From Mesorhizobium sp. NFR06 (GTDB taxonomy: Bacteria; Pseudomonadota; Alphaproteobacteria; Rhizobiales; Rhizobiaceae), in assembly GCF_900115245.1 (NCBI RefSeq), contig NZ_FOVT01000012.1:124001-188000 (forward strand): a stretch of 64,000 bases of DNA, in the 5' to 3' direction. A program made the translations under genes and the position numbers. Shown here piece after piece: positions 14,941 through 24,595 of the stretch (positions within the stretch are counted from its first letter, which is position 1; every line of letters begins with the position of its first letter). The notes under the pieces are model-generated. The model did not search any database. It was not told the origin of the DNA and saw nothing but the letters and a program-made list of their open reading frames with translations.

Positions 14941-17439
14941 CTAACTTGCCTTTTCAAACGCCGGCAAATCCCTTGCCGCCTCGTCGATCTCCGCCCAGGG
15001 ATCGCCCGATGTCTCCAGCAATCCCGGCAGCGAGGCGTAGTTCAGATCCTCCGGCGCGTCGATCGTTTCCAGGTCGGTCCAGCTCACCGGGGTCGAGGCC
15101 GGCAAGTTGGTGCGGGCGCGCAGCGAATAGGGGGCGGCGGAGGTGTGGCCGCGGGCGTTGCGGTGGAAGTCGATGAAGATGCGCTTCTTGCGGTTTTCCT
15201 TGCCCATGGTCGTGGTGAAGGTGTCGGGCGCGCTTGCCGCCAGCAAGGTCGAAATAGCGCTCGAGGCCTGGTGCAGCTTCTTCCAGTTCTGCTTGCGCGT
15301 CACCGGTACGGTGATGTGGATGCCCTTGCCGCCGGAGGTTTTCGCGAAAGGCACCAGGCCAAGGCTTTCCAGTCCGGCCTTGATGTGGACGGCCGCCTCC
15401 ACCACCTCGCGCCATGAAATCCCCTCGCCCGGGTCGAGGTCGAAGACGATCTGGTCGGGCTTGTCGAGTTTGGTGCGATGCGTGCCCCAGGTGTGGAACT
15501 CCACCACGCCGAACTGCGCCAGCGCCAAATAGCCCTTGGCGTCCTCGACCGACAGATAGGTTTTTGTCTCGCCTTCCGAATTGATGCTCTCGAACACGGC
15601 CACCGAAGGCGGCATGCCGGTGAAGGCGTGGCGCTGGAAGAAGCAGTCCTGCGGCTTGCCGGTCGGGCAGCGCACCAGCGACACCGGGCGGCCGATGATG
15701 TGCGGCAGCATGAAATCGCCGACCAGCGCGTAATAGACGGCGATGTCGAGCTTGGTCGGGCCGGTCTTGCCGAAAATGCGGCGCTCCGGATTGGTGACCC
15801 AGATGGTGGCGAGATCGGATTCGGCGATCAGCCGCTTGCGCTTGACCGGAACCGGCGTGGTGAGGCCGCCGACATCGCGCAGGCCGCGAAAGACGCCATG
15901 GCGCAAGGCATTGTCGGCGGTGCGGTTGGAATAGTGGATGCGGGCCGACAGCAGCGGCTTCACCCAATGCATTTCGCGCATCACCTCGCGCGGCACGCCT
16001 TCGGGTGGGGTGGCGCCCGATGTCAGCCGCTCCAGCCGGGCCAGCAGGTCGGTCGCCATCTCACGGTCGAAGCCGGTGCCGACCTTGCCGCGATAGTGCA
16101 ATTCACCATTCTCGAATTCGGCCATGCCGAGTGCGGCCAGCCCTTCCGCCCGGTCGGAGACGGTGTAGCCGGCGATGACGAAATCGCCCTTCTGCAGCGC
16201 CTTGACCTTGGTCCAGCTCTTGGTGCGGCCGCTCTGGTAGATGGCGTCGGCGCGCTTGGAGACGACGCCTTCGAGACCCAGTTCCGTCGCCTGCTCGTAG
16301 AGCCCGCGCCCATCGCCCTCGACATGGTCGCTGTACTGGATGGCGGAATTGGCGGCCTGGCCGGCGAGCAGCTCGGCAAGCAGCGCCTTGCGCTTTTGCA
16401 GCGGCGCCTTGCGCAGATCCCAGCCGTCGAGGTGGAGAAGGTCGAAGGCGTAGAAATGCAGTTTCGACCCCGCGCCCTCGGCCAGCGCATCCTGCAGCAG
16501 CGCGAAGCGCGAGATGCCCTTGTCGTCGAGCACCATGATCTCGCCGTCGATGATCGCCTGGCTGACCGGCAGGCGCGCGAAAGCCTGGGGAAGATCGCCG
16601 TAGCGTTTCGTCCAGTCAATGCCGCCGCGGGTGATCAGCCGCACCTCGCCGTCCACCACATGCGCCATGGTGCGGTAGCCGTCGAATTTTATCTCGTGCA
16701 GCCATCGTTCGCGCGTGTTCTCCGCCGGCCCCTCGCCGCCCGGCGGCTTCGGCACCTGGGTGGCGAGTTGCGGCTCGATGCGGGTCGGCGGGTCGGCCTT
16801 GACGGCGCCGGGCAGCGCGCCGGGCTTCAGCGAACCGGGCCTGGGCGGCAGGCGCTCGCGCTTCTTCGGCGGCGCCGCCAGTTCCTCGATGCGGCGGCCC
16901 GACTTCACGCTTTCCGGCCGCGCCTCAAGGATGTCGAGCTCGGTGTCGGAGGCGAGGTCGCGCTCCTTGAAGAGCAGCCAGTTCTTTTTGTTCTCGTCCT
17001 CGCCGGGCTTCGGCTTCAGCCGCGTCAGCATCCAGCCGCCATTGAGTTTTTGCCCGGCCAGGCGGAACTTGAAGGCGCCGGTCCTGAGGCTTTTTTCGAC
17101 ATCCTCCATCGGCGCCCAGGTGCCGGTGTCCCAGACGATCATCGGCCCGCCGCCATATTCGCCTTCGGGGATGACGCCTTCGAAGTCGATATATTCGATC
17201 GGATGGTCCTCGGTCTCGACGGCGAGGCGCTTGTCGGCCGGGTTGAGCGATGGTCCGCGCGGCACGGCCCAACTTTTCAAGACGCCGCCTACCTCGAGGC
17301 GCAGGTCGTAGTGATCGGCTGTGGCGTGATGTTTGTGCACGACGAAGCGGTTGCCTACACCTACTTCCGGCCCGCCGGGCGGTTCCGGCGTGCGGGAGAA
17401 TTCGCGCTTGGCGCGGTAGGGGGTGAGTTTGGAGGGCAT
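14941..17439 (-). CDS. ligD: ATP-dependent DNA ligase D, multifunctional
   Basis: 832 residues with all three LigD modules. The 3'-phosphoesterase at about 1-160 has FVVHKHHATADHYDLRLEV and IPEGEYGGGPM. The ATP-dependent ligase at about 220-530 has the nucleotidyl Lys251 in EIKFDGYR, plus DGEIMVLD and GVVSKR. The primase-polymerase at about 545-815 has the DLDPGEG metal motif, TSGGKGIHITVPV and IFIDFHRNARG. LigD tailors and seals Ku-bound breaks. Order PE-LIG-POL is the rhizobial form. It is the first gene of the ligD-ku-TPR set. Confidence 0.95.
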   Translation of the reverse strand: MPSKLTPYRAKREFSRTPEPPGGPEVGVGNRFVVHKHHATADHYDLRLEVGGVLKSWAVPRGPSLNPADKRLAVETEDHPIEYIDFEGVIPEGEYGGGPMIVWDTGTWAPMEDVEKSLRTGAFKFRLAGQKLNGGWMLTRLKPKPGEDENKKNWLLFKERDLASDTELDILEARPESVKSGRRIEELAAPPKKRERLPPRPGSLKPGALPGAVKADPPTRIEPQLATQVPKPPGGEGPAENTRERWLHEIKFDGYRTMAHVVDGEVRLITRGGIDWTKRYGDLPQAFARLPVSQAIIDGEIMVLDDKGISRFALLQDALAEGAGSKLHFYAFDLLHLDGWDLRKAPLQKRKALLAELLAGQAANSAIQYSDHVEGDGRGLYEQATELGLEGVVSKRADAIYQSGRTKSWTKVKALQKGDFVIAGYTVSDRAEGLAALGMAEFENGELHYRGKVGTGFDREMATDLLARLERLTSGATPPEGVPREVMREMHWVKPLLSARIHYSNRTADNALRHGVFRGLRDVGGLTTPVPVKRKRLIAESDLATIWVTNPERRIFGKTGPTKLDIAVYYALVGDFMLPHIIGRPVSLVRCPTGKPQDCFFQRHAFTGMPPSVAVFESINSEGETKTYLSVEDAKGYLALAQFGVVEFHTWGTHRTKLDKPDQIVFDLDPGEGISWREVVEAAVHIKAGLESLGLVPFAKTSGGKGIHITVPVTRKQNWKKLHQASSAISTLLAASAPDTFTTTMGKENRKKRIFIDFHRNARGHTSAAPYSLRARTNLPASTPVSWTDLETIDAPEDLNYASLPGLLETSGDPWAEIDEAARDLPAFEKAS

Positions 17440-17472
17440 GACTAGGTGGGGGCAGCCAAGGGCAAACGCCGA

Positions 17473-17645
17473 GTTCCTTCGCGCCCCCCTCTGTCCTGCC
17501 GGACATCTCCCCCACTTGGGGGGAGATCAGACGTCACGTATGCTTTCGCCAATCTCCTACGTGGCAGGAAGTGTGCCGCGAACGAAGCTGCCAATCTCCC
17601 CCCTTGTGGGGGAGATGTCCGGCAGGACAGAGGGGGGCGCTGTCC
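17473..17645. repeat. Inverted pair of type B palindromes
   Basis: Arms 17473-17529 and 17592-17645 mirror each other (CCTGCCGGACATCTCCCCC and complement). The interior holds TTTCGCCAATCTCCTACGT, shared with the pair at 10549. Confidence 0.85.
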
Positions 17646-17676
17646 CGCCAGCCTTGCCATCGTCATACGCAAGCGC

Positions 17677-17901
17677 TCAATCGTCAGTGGCCGGCGTTAG
17701 TTCGAGCTCCGCCGGCGTCAGCCCTTGCCTGAGCTGGCTCAGCCGGAACTCGTCGACCCAGTAGGCCTCGCCGTCGACCAACACGCGGGCGCTGTAGGAG
17801 CCGCCGGAGAAGCGCTGCGCGGTGACATAGACCTTGTGGCGCTCAAGCGCGGTCTTCACCGCGGCGCGGCGGGACTTTTCTCTGGCGACGGGACTGGCCA
17901 T
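17677..17901 (-). CDS. Small basic hypothetical protein
   Basis: 74 residues: a basic N-terminus (MASPVAREKSRRAAVKTALE), then a strand-rich region (YVTAQRFSGGSYSARVLVDG, then EAYWVDEF) and an acidic end. I do not recognise a named family. No signal peptide. It stands alone upstream of ligD, separated by a type B repeat pair, and points the same way. Confidence 0.6.
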   Translation of the reverse strand: MASPVAREKSRRAAVKTALERHKVYVTAQRFSGGSYSARVLVDGEAYWVDEFRLSQLRQGLTPAELELTPATDD

Positions 17902-18000
17902 GGCTTCACTCGAACACGCCGCCGCTGAAGATGCGGCTGGCCGTAAGCATGGCGGAGAGCGGAATATGAGTCAATTTCTGCCGGGCCCGGGCTTGTCCGC

Positions 18001-19242
18001 TCAGCGCGGCGCCCGCAGCCGCCGCCAGCGCTGCATGACTTCCTGCGCGACCTTGAACAGGCGCGGGTTGTCGCGCACGAAGGCCACCCCTTTGCCGCGG
18101 TATTTGATGGCCCCGCTCGCGGCCACGCCCTTCAGCGTGATGCCGTAGCAAAGTTCGGACAGCACCGACTTCACCGCGCCCATATGTTCCTTGTAGCTCT
18201 GGTTGCCGACCGACAGGTCGAAATAGTCGAACCCCTGTCCGCGCCCCCATCTGATCAGCTCGCCCATGATGCAAAGCCCCGGCGAGACGTTGGGCACCGC
18301 GCCCTGGTCGATCGCGACCAGAAGCGCGTGCAAGGTGCCCAGATGGACCGCCAGGTACTGGACCGCGACCATGGCGTCCCCGGCACGCAGGCCGAAGATC
18401 CGCACCGAACCGTCGGTCAGGCCGCGATGCGCGGCGTCGCGGTAGAAATCGACGACCCGCGGCTGCGCCAGCAGGTCGAACCGGCCGAGCTCGCGAAAAC
18501 GGCTGAGCCGCATCTCGATCAGCCTGCCAAAGATGGAATCCACGAGGGCCGGCGTATCGGCTTCCACCAGGGCCAGGCCGCCATTGCGGTCGAGCCGGCG
18601 CAGGTCCTTGTTGAGCGCCTTGACGAAAGACGGGCGGCAGATGCGCTTGACGACGGTTTCAGCATCGCCGTCCATGGCGATACCATAGTGGGAGTGGATG
18701 GAATCTCGCGCCGGTGAAAGCAGCGCCAGCGGGTTGGCGACACCGCCGACCTCCTTCGGGATGCCGACGATGTGGATGCGGTCGGCCGGCGGCAGCACGC
18801 AAAGCACCGCCGCCCACGCGGCCTCGGCGGATTGCCTGGTCCAGGAGGTCGTGTCGGCGAGCAACGGCGCGGAATAGTCGCACACCCCGCAGCTCAGCCA
18901 CTCGATCACCCAATGCTGGAACGCGCGGCGCCGCATCAGCGGCAAAAGCATGACCGGTTCGCCCGTCGCGGCGTCCCTCACCTCGACGATCGCAAGTTCG
19001 GCCCTTGGGGGCACGAGCCGTTCGACGATCCCTTCGGCCCAGGCGAAATGCTGGTGGCCGGTGCACACGCCCGTTGTCTCGAGGCGCAGCCAGAGCGGCT
19101 TGACCGCTTCGAGGCTGGTGTGCAGCCGCGCCTCGTAAGCGCCGCTGGCGGCGCCGGCGGCGCCGGCGGCGCTTGGCGGCGCGGCCTCGTCTTCGGCCAA
19201 GCCGGTCGTCACTGCGGCCATCGGCATTGCCTGGCTTGCCAC
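18001..19242 (-). CDS. GNAT acyltransferase of the CelD/BcsL (FemAB-like) type
   Basis: 413 residues with a disordered Ala-rich N-terminus and a double GNAT fold. Features typical of polysaccharide-locus acetyltransferases are KALNKDLRRLDRNGGL (about 205-220), GLRAGDAMVAVQYLAVHLGT, SPGLCIMGELIRWGRGQGFD and YFDLSVGNQSYKEHMGAV near the C-terminus. It likely acylates a sugar or lipid intermediate in the cytoplasm. It lies nine bases downstream of the flippase gene in one minus-strand operon with GT4. Confidence 0.85.
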   Translation of the reverse strand: MASQAMPMAAVTTGLAEDEAAPPSAAGAAGAASGAYEARLHTSLEAVKPLWLRLETTGVCTGHQHFAWAEGIVERLVPPRAELAIVEVRDAATGEPVMLLPLMRRRAFQHWVIEWLSCGVCDYSAPLLADTTSWTRQSAEAAWAAVLCVLPPADRIHIVGIPKEVGGVANPLALLSPARDSIHSHYGIAMDGDAETVVKRICRPSFVKALNKDLRRLDRNGGLALVEADTPALVDSIFGRLIEMRLSRFRELGRFDLLAQPRVVDFYRDAAHRGLTDGSVRIFGLRAGDAMVAVQYLAVHLGTLHALLVAIDQGAVPNVSPGLCIMGELIRWGRGQGFDYFDLSVGNQSYKEHMGAVKSVLSELCYGITLKGVAASGAIKYRGKGVAFVRDNPRLFKVAQEVMQRWRRLRAPR

Positions 19243-19251
19243 ATCGTTCTC

Positions 19252-20559
19252 CTATCGTCTGTGCACAGCGAGCGTGGCCGCGCGGCGCCAGGCGCCGAAC
19301 ACGCTGAGACGCTGCTCGTTCGGGTGCTCGAGATTCCACATTCGGTGGGCCGCGAAATACCATGAAGCCGCCAGCACGAAGGTCTCGGAGACCGCGGCGC
19401 CCGCAAGCGACCAGGTCGACGGCGCGATGGCCAAAAGGATCCCGATCGCCGTCAGCCCGACGATCGCGCCGGCCATGGTGATGAAGGCGACGATGCGGAA
19501 ATCGCCGAGGACCTCGAGGACGATGCGCGGCATGACATAGGCCATGATCGGCACGTAGTTGGCGATGGCGAAAAGCCCGATCAGCCCGACCGAGGCATGC
19601 TGCAGGGCCTGGGATTTGATCATCGGCAGGATGAACAGGATGCCGCCGCCATAGGCCAGGCTGCCAACCGCCATGACGACGGCCCAGATCTTGGCCTGCG
19701 CCCACACGCGCTCGAATTGCATTTGGCGCGCCAGCTTCGCGAGCTCGGGCTGCGTCATGTTCGAAAAAGCAAGGCTGATGATGCGCAACGGCGCAAACAT
19801 CACCTGCACCGCCGCCAGCGGCGCGTAAGCCGCGGGTCCGGCGATGCCCGCGACCAGCAACGCCAGGCATTGTCCCTGGATGTTGGTGGTGGTGGCGCTG
19901 AATCCCGACCACCAGAGCTGCGGCCAGAGTTTTGCATAGCGCCGCCAGGTCGGCGCGCGGAAGGAGACGCGCAGCATGCGGCGCGCCAGCCTCGCCAGCA
20001 CGGCGATGCCGACGACATTGGCCGCGGCAAGCGCATAGAAGGTGACCTGCAGCGCGTCCGCGAAGAACCAGATCGCCAGCCCCGCGAGGACGATGCCCGC
20101 GATGGTGAAGACGGCGTCGCTGATCGAGACGACGAGTTGCATGCGGCGCGCGAAGAAGGCGGTGCGCATATGGCTGCGCAGCGACCAGGCGCCGACGAAG
20201 CAGGCTGCGCCGATGCCGCTCGGATCGCCCAGGAGGCGCATCAACAGCCCCGTGCCCAGCCCCATCAGCAGCGCCACGACCAGCGCCGCCGATCCGAAGG
20301 TCACGTCATGGGCGTCGACGCCGGCGCTGTTGGTGCTCTTGCTCATCCAAATGGTCGCGGGCACGGCGGTGAGCGAGCGGATGTAGGACAGGCCGACGCC
20401 GCCCATCACCATGGCCAGCGCGAAGAGGCCGTAACCTTCCGCCGACAGAAGATGCAGCAGCGCGATGTTGAGGGCGAAGTGAAAACCGCTCTGCATCGCC
20501 TCGCCGCCGATCATCAGCATCAGGCGCCGCACCAGATGGCCGGGGAACACGAACTTCAC
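19252..20559 (-). CDS. Polysaccharide flippase (Wzx/MATE-like)
   Basis: 435 residues with about twelve to fourteen hydrophobic segments and a layout like Wzx proteins that flip lipid-linked repeat units across the inner membrane. The frame is open to 20718, but the GTG at 20559 (VKFVFPGHLVRRLMLMIGGE) overlaps the preceding glycosyltransferase stop as GTGA, so coupled translation from this start is preferred. Companion polymerase and chain-length genes are at 24942 and 26281. Confidence 0.85.
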   Translation of the reverse strand: MKFVFPGHLVRRLMLMIGGEAMQSGFHFALNIALLHLLSAEGYGLFALAMVMGGVGLSYIRSLTAVPATIWMSKSTNSAGVDAHDVTFGSAALVVALLMGLGTGLLMRLLGDPSGIGAACFVGAWSLRSHMRTAFFARRMQLVVSISDAVFTIAGIVLAGLAIWFFADALQVTFYALAAANVVGIAVLARLARRMLRVSFRAPTWRRYAKLWPQLWWSGFSATTTNIQGQCLALLVAGIAGPAAYAPLAAVQVMFAPLRIISLAFSNMTQPELAKLARQMQFERVWAQAKIWAVVMAVGSLAYGGGILFILPMIKSQALQHASVGLIGLFAIANYVPIMAYVMPRIVLEVLGDFRIVAFITMAGAIVGLTAIGILLAIAPSTWSLAGAAVSETFVLAASWYFAAHRMWNLEHPNEQRLSVFGAWRRAATLAVHRR

Positions 20560-21740
20560 GGGCTCGTCTCCGCCTGACGGGCGACACGCGCCCGCCCGTG
20601 CCGCGCCGTTACCGCCTTCAGCTTGTCGGCCACGATCGCCACGATCGCGGCGGCGGCGATATGTTCGCTGAAGACCGCCTCGTAGCGCGCCCGGCCGGCG
20701 GCGGCAAAGCCGCGCCACAGATCCGGCCGCAGGACGATCTCGCCGAGCTTGCCGGCAAGGGCGGCGGCATTGCCCGGCGGCACCTGCCAGCCGGTCTCGC
20801 CGTCGGCCACCACTTCCACCAGGCCGCCGATCGCCGACACCAGCGGCGGCCGGCCCCAGCCCATCGCCTCGATGGCGACGCGGCCGAGCGATTCCGGTCG
20901 CCGCGACGGCACCGCGACGATGTCGGCCCAGCTGTAGTGGTCGGCGGGATCGGAGACGAAAGGCAGCACCTCGACATGCCCGGTCAGCCCCATGCGCGCG
21001 ACCAGTTCGGCCAATGCCTGCTCGCGCTCGACGCTTTCGAAGGCGCCGCCGACGAGGCGGACCTCGACGCGATCGCGCAACGCGACGGGGAGCGACGCGA
21101 CGGCGTCGAGCAGCACCTCCTGCCCCTTGATGCGGTTGACGCGGCCAAGCAGCAGGACCTTGAGCGGGCGGCTGCCGTCATAGGTCGTCGGCAGGGCGGC
21201 GACCGGGCCGGCAACGCCGTTATAGACGACATGCGTGCGCCGGCCCCCGGCATCGACGGACGGCGGATCGCCGAAGGTGGCGCGCGTGGCGCGCGAGTTG
21301 AAGATCAGATCGGCCTTGCTCCATCGCATCAACGCGACGAGCACCTTGCGCAGGATGCCTTCGGGAATCTCGTGGATGTGCAGCAGCGCCTTGCGCGGCA
21401 GAAGCCGCGCGGCCAGCGCATAGTCGGCGATGATCGAGGTGTTGATATAGGTCAGGTCATTGTCGCGCATGCGCCGAAAGGCCCGCCACAGCGCCGCCGG
21501 CAGCCGCGCCATCTCGACGGTGGCGAGCTTGAGCATCGCCTGGCGCCTCAGCACCCAGAGCGGTTCGAAGACGATGCGGCTGGCGTGCGGCTTGAGGATA
21601 TCGACGATAGGCCCCTCGCGCGGCAGCACGACCTCGATCTCGGCGGAGGGAAACGCGGCGCGCAGCGCAGCCACGCTCTCCGCGAAGCTGCGGTCAGAGC
21701 CATAGAGCTCGTAGCCCTGATGAACGCAGGCAATGCGCAT
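20556..21740 (-). CDS. Glycosyltransferase family 4
   Basis: 394 residues, GT-B fold. The N-terminal MRIACVHQGYELYGSDRSF begins the acceptor domain and LLLGRVNRIKGQEVLLDAV the nucleotide-sugar domain. VPSRRPESLGRVAIEAMGWG with GETGWQVPPGN has the ExxxxxxxE-type signature (Glu in PESLGRVAIEAMG). It would add a sugar to a lipid-linked intermediate in the cytoplasm. It is the first gene of the operon with flippase and acetyltransferase, divergent from the glycosyltransferase at 22104. Confidence 0.9.
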   Translation of the reverse strand: MRIACVHQGYELYGSDRSFAESVAALRAAFPSAEIEVVLPREGPIVDILKPHASRIVFEPLWVLRRQAMLKLATVEMARLPAALWRAFRRMRDNDLTYINTSIIADYALAARLLPRKALLHIHEIPEGILRKVLVALMRWSKADLIFNSRATRATFGDPPSVDAGGRRTHVVYNGVAGPVAALPTTYDGSRPLKVLLLGRVNRIKGQEVLLDAVASLPVALRDRVEVRLVGGAFESVEREQALAELVARMGLTGHVEVLPFVSDPADHYSWADIVAVPSRRPESLGRVAIEAMGWGRPPLVSAIGGLVEVVADGETGWQVPPGNAAALAGKLGEIVLRPDLWRGFAAAGRARYEAVFSEHIAAAAIVAIVADKLKAVTARHGRARVARQAETSP

Positions 21741-22031
21741 TGCTATCTATCCACCCTGCACCCCGAAGTCCGCCGCTCGGCACCGGACCCGTCAAGCGCG
21801 GAAGAAACTTCATGCCAAATCGGCACGCCGCTCTACCCAGCGGTGGCCCCAGCAGGCCAGGGAGCAAGGATCATGCCGGGTCTTTGAATGCCCGGCCCCG
21901 ACCCCCGGGAACCCCAGCCGTGCCCCGTATCGGTACACATACGTCGTGAAAGTTGACCGATAATGAAGCAAACCACGCGTTCTGAAGAGAAATTTTACAA
22001 CTTCATGAGATTGTTCGCCTTGGGGGTACCC

Positions 22032-22047
22032 TGGCACGGAAGTTGCT
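22032..22047 (+). promoter_or_regulatory. Sigma-54 (RpoN) -24/-12 promoter
   Basis: TGGCACG (22032-22038), four bases GAAG, TTGCT (22043-22047), an exact fit to the TGGCACG-N4-TTGC(A/T) consensus. It is preceded by the favoured C and lies 57 bases before the glycosyltransferase start. RpoN promoters need an ATP-dependent activator protein, not found in this window. Confidence 0.8.
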
Positions 22048-22103
22048 GGGCGTGTCATTGACAGAACAGCAACCGTGACCGAATCCCGGGGGAACCCTTT
22101 ATC

Positions 22104-23291
22104 TTGAAACCGGAACGACCTTCCATCCTGATCGAAATGCCTTCGATCTTGATCCTGGGAACGCGCGGCATTCCGGCTTCGCACGGCGGCTTCGAGACAT
22201 TCGCCGAGCGGCTCGCGCTTTTCCTGGCGGGGCGCGGCTGGAATGTCGGCGTCTACTGTCAAAAGGAGGTCGAGCGCGTCAGCCAAAGGGTAAGCACCGA
22301 GAGGTGGCGCGGCATCGAGCTCATCACCATCGAGGTCGCCTCCAAGGGCCCGCGCGCGACACTGGAATTCGACTGGCAATGCGTGCTCGACGCGGCAAGG
22401 CGGCCGGGCGTGTGCCTGGTGCTCGGCTATAACGGCGCGGTGTTCCTGGCCTGGCTCAGGCTGATGCGGCGCAAGATCATCACCAACATGGACGGCATCG
22501 AGTGGCGGCGACCGAAATGGGGACCGGCGGCGCGCAGCTGGTTCTGGCTCAACGAATGGATCGGCGCCTGGCTCTCGCACCGGCTCGTGGCCGATCACCC
22601 GGCGATCGCCGACCACCTGGCGACAAGGCGGCCGCGCAGCGCCATCGCCACCATTGCCTATGGAGCGGACCCGGTGACCTCGGCGCCGGAGGAGCCCATT
22701 CGCGCTCTCGGGCTCGAGCCCGGCAAATATCTGGTGTCGATCGCGCGCATCGAGCCCGACAACAACATCCTGCCGATCGTCGAAGCCTTCCGCCGCCGCG
22801 ATCGCGGCGACGTGAAGCTGGTGGTGCTGGGCACGCTCGACGACGACATCGCCTACCACCGCGCGGTGCGCGAAGCGGCGGGCAGCACGGTGGTGCTGCC
22901 GGGCGCGATCTACGACCAGGCGACGGTGAAGGCGCTGCGCTACCATGCGCGCGCCTATATGCACGGCCACACGGTGGGCGGCACCAACCCCTCGCTGGTG
23001 GAGGCGCTGGCCGCCGGCAACATGGTGATCGCGCATGACAACCGCTACAACCGCTGGGTCGCCGGCGAGGCAGCGCTTTATTTCGGCGATACCGACAGCC
23101 TGAGCGAACGGATCGACGAGGCGCTGGCCGACGACGCGCTGGTGGCGCGCCGCAGCAAGGCGGCGCGAGCGCGGGCGAGCGAGGCCTTCCGCTGGGACGA
23201 CGTGCTCACCGCCTATGAGAAGGAAGCGCTGCGGCAGCTCGGCGTAACCGCCGCCATGCCGGCGAAAGCCGACCGCGCCCGTCCCGCATGA
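22104..23291 (+). CDS. DUF1972-type glycosyltransferase (rhamnosyltransferase-like)
   Basis: 395 residues, GT-B. The N-terminal ILGTRGIPASHGGFETFAER is the hallmark of DUF1972 transferases of exopolysaccharide and O-antigen loci. YLVSIARIEPDNNILPIVEA and HGHTVGGTNPSLVEALAAGN form the donor-sugar site. GGGGGAA at 22088-22094 fits a TTG start at 22104; the family usually begins at the Met at 22137, which has no ribosome site. Its stop overlaps the next gene as ATGA. It is driven by the sigma-54 site at 22032. Confidence 0.9.
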   Translation: MKPERPSILIEMPSILILGTRGIPASHGGFETFAERLALFLAGRGWNVGVYCQKEVERVSQRVSTERWRGIELITIEVASKGPRATLEFDWQCVLDAARRPGVCLVLGYNGAVFLAWLRLMRRKIITNMDGIEWRRPKWGPAARSWFWLNEWIGAWLSHRLVADHPAIADHLATRRPRSAIATIAYGADPVTSAPEEPIRALGLEPGKYLVSIARIEPDNNILPIVEAFRRRDRGDVKLVVLGTLDDDIAYHRAVREAAGSTVVLPGAIYDQATVKALRYHARAYMHGHTVGGTNPSLVEALAAGNMVIAHDNRYNRWVAGEAALYFGDTDSLSERIDEALADDALVARRSKAARARASEAFRWDDVLTAYEKEALRQLGVTAAMPAKADRARPA

Positions 23292-24562
23292 CCGGCTGGT
23301 CGCGCCGCCGGATCCTCGGCGCGGCGCTGGCCGCGGCGACAGTACCACTGGCGAGCGCGGTTCCTCCGTCAGCCTCCGCAGCGCGTGCCACCCTCGGCGA
23401 ATGGCCTTTCAGGCGCGGCGTCAACGCCTGGCCGTGGTTCGCGCTGACGCGCGAATTTCCCGCGCCCCGCACCGATTACGACTGGCCGCCCTTCCAGCCG
23501 CAGCGGCCGGTGCCGACACCGGCCGACCTCGCCCGGCTGCGCGCCAGCGGCCTCGATTTCATCCGCCTGCCCGTCGATCCGGGCCCGTTCCTTGCCGCCG
23601 ACGCGGGTCGGCGCGCCGATCTCATGGCAATGCTGGGCGCGGCGGTCGAAGCGGCTCGAGCCGCCGATCTCGGCGTCATCGTCAACGTGCAGGCCAACGG
23701 CGCCACGCATTACTGGAATCCCGAGCGCATGGTTTCCGGCATCGAGGCGCCGGAATTCGCGCGCTACCAGGTCTTCGTCGGCGAAGTGGCCGGCATGATG
23801 GCTGATCTGGCGCCCGGCAGGATCGCGCTGGAGCCGGTCAACGAGCCGCCGCAGGACTGTTCCTCTGAAGCCTGGCCCAAGGTGCAGGCGGCGTTGCTGA
23901 CCGCGGCGCGAGGCTCGGCGCAAAAGCTGCCGCTGGTCGTCACCGGCGGCTGCGGCTCGATGGTGCGCGGCCTGACCGCGCTCGACCCGGGGCCGCTGGC
24001 GGATTACGAGCCGATCCTGTTCACCTTCCACTTCTACGAACCCTATCTGTTCAGCCACCAGGGCGCGCCGTGGATGCGCGAGCCGGTCTACCGCGCGCTG
24101 AACAACGTGCCGTGGCCGGCCTCGGCCGGGACACTGGATGCGACGCTGGCTTCCGTCAGGGCGCGCATGGCCGAGGACAGCGAGAGGTCCGACGAGGCCA
24201 AGCGCGCCGCCTATGCCGAGACCGAGCGCGTGCTCAAGGTCTATTTCGACGCGCAGCCCGACCGCGGCTTCATCGACAACTATCTTCGCCAGGTGCGCCA
24301 GTGGGCGGACGGCCACGGCATCGCGTCTCGGCGCATCATCATGGGCGAATTCGGCGCGCTGCGCACCGATGCCCGCTACACCGCCGCGCCCAACCCGGAC
24401 CGCGCCCGCTACGTCGCCGACGTGCGGCGGAGCGCCGAAGCCTTCGGCTTTCCCTGGGCGTTCTGGGACCTGTTCGACGGCATGGGCATGATGGACGACA
24501 CCACCCGCGCGCTCGACCCGGCAATGGTCGAGGCGCTCGGGCTGACGATGCCGGCGGATTGA
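23288..24562 (+). CDS. Tat-exported glycoside hydrolase family 5 endoglucanase
   Basis: 424 residues. The first 31 residues are a twin-arginine signal (SRRRILGAALAAATVPLASA). The GH5 barrel shows RGVNAWPWF, FIRLPVDPGPF, the acid/base Glu186 in EPVNEPP, HFYEP and the nucleophile Glu354 in IIMGEFGAL. It would cut beta-glucan in the periplasm, trimming or releasing the polymer made by this locus. ATG overlaps the glycosyltransferase stop by four bases, so it belongs to the RpoN-driven operon. Confidence 0.9.
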   Translation: MTGWSRRRILGAALAAATVPLASAVPPSASAARATLGEWPFRRGVNAWPWFALTREFPAPRTDYDWPPFQPQRPVPTPADLARLRASGLDFIRLPVDPGPFLAADAGRRADLMAMLGAAVEAARAADLGVIVNVQANGATHYWNPERMVSGIEAPEFARYQVFVGEVAGMMADLAPGRIALEPVNEPPQDCSSEAWPKVQAALLTAARGSAQKLPLVVTGGCGSMVRGLTALDPGPLADYEPILFTFHFYEPYLFSHQGAPWMREPVYRALNNVPWPASAGTLDATLASVRARMAEDSERSDEAKRAAYAETERVLKVYFDAQPDRGFIDNYLRQVRQWADGHGIASRRIIMGEFGALRTDARYTAAPNPDRARYVADVRRSAEAFGFPWAFWDLFDGMGMMDDTTRALDPAMVEALGLTMPAD

Positions 24563-24595
24563 GCTTTATCTTTGAATCGGAGCCAACCCATGCGT

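Noticed and set aside
15478..17445. 655-codon open frame on the plus strand
   Set aside because: It is fully antisense to ligD, has low-complexity arginine/alanine-rich content and no ribosome site. GC-rich rhizobial genes often leave such shadow frames.
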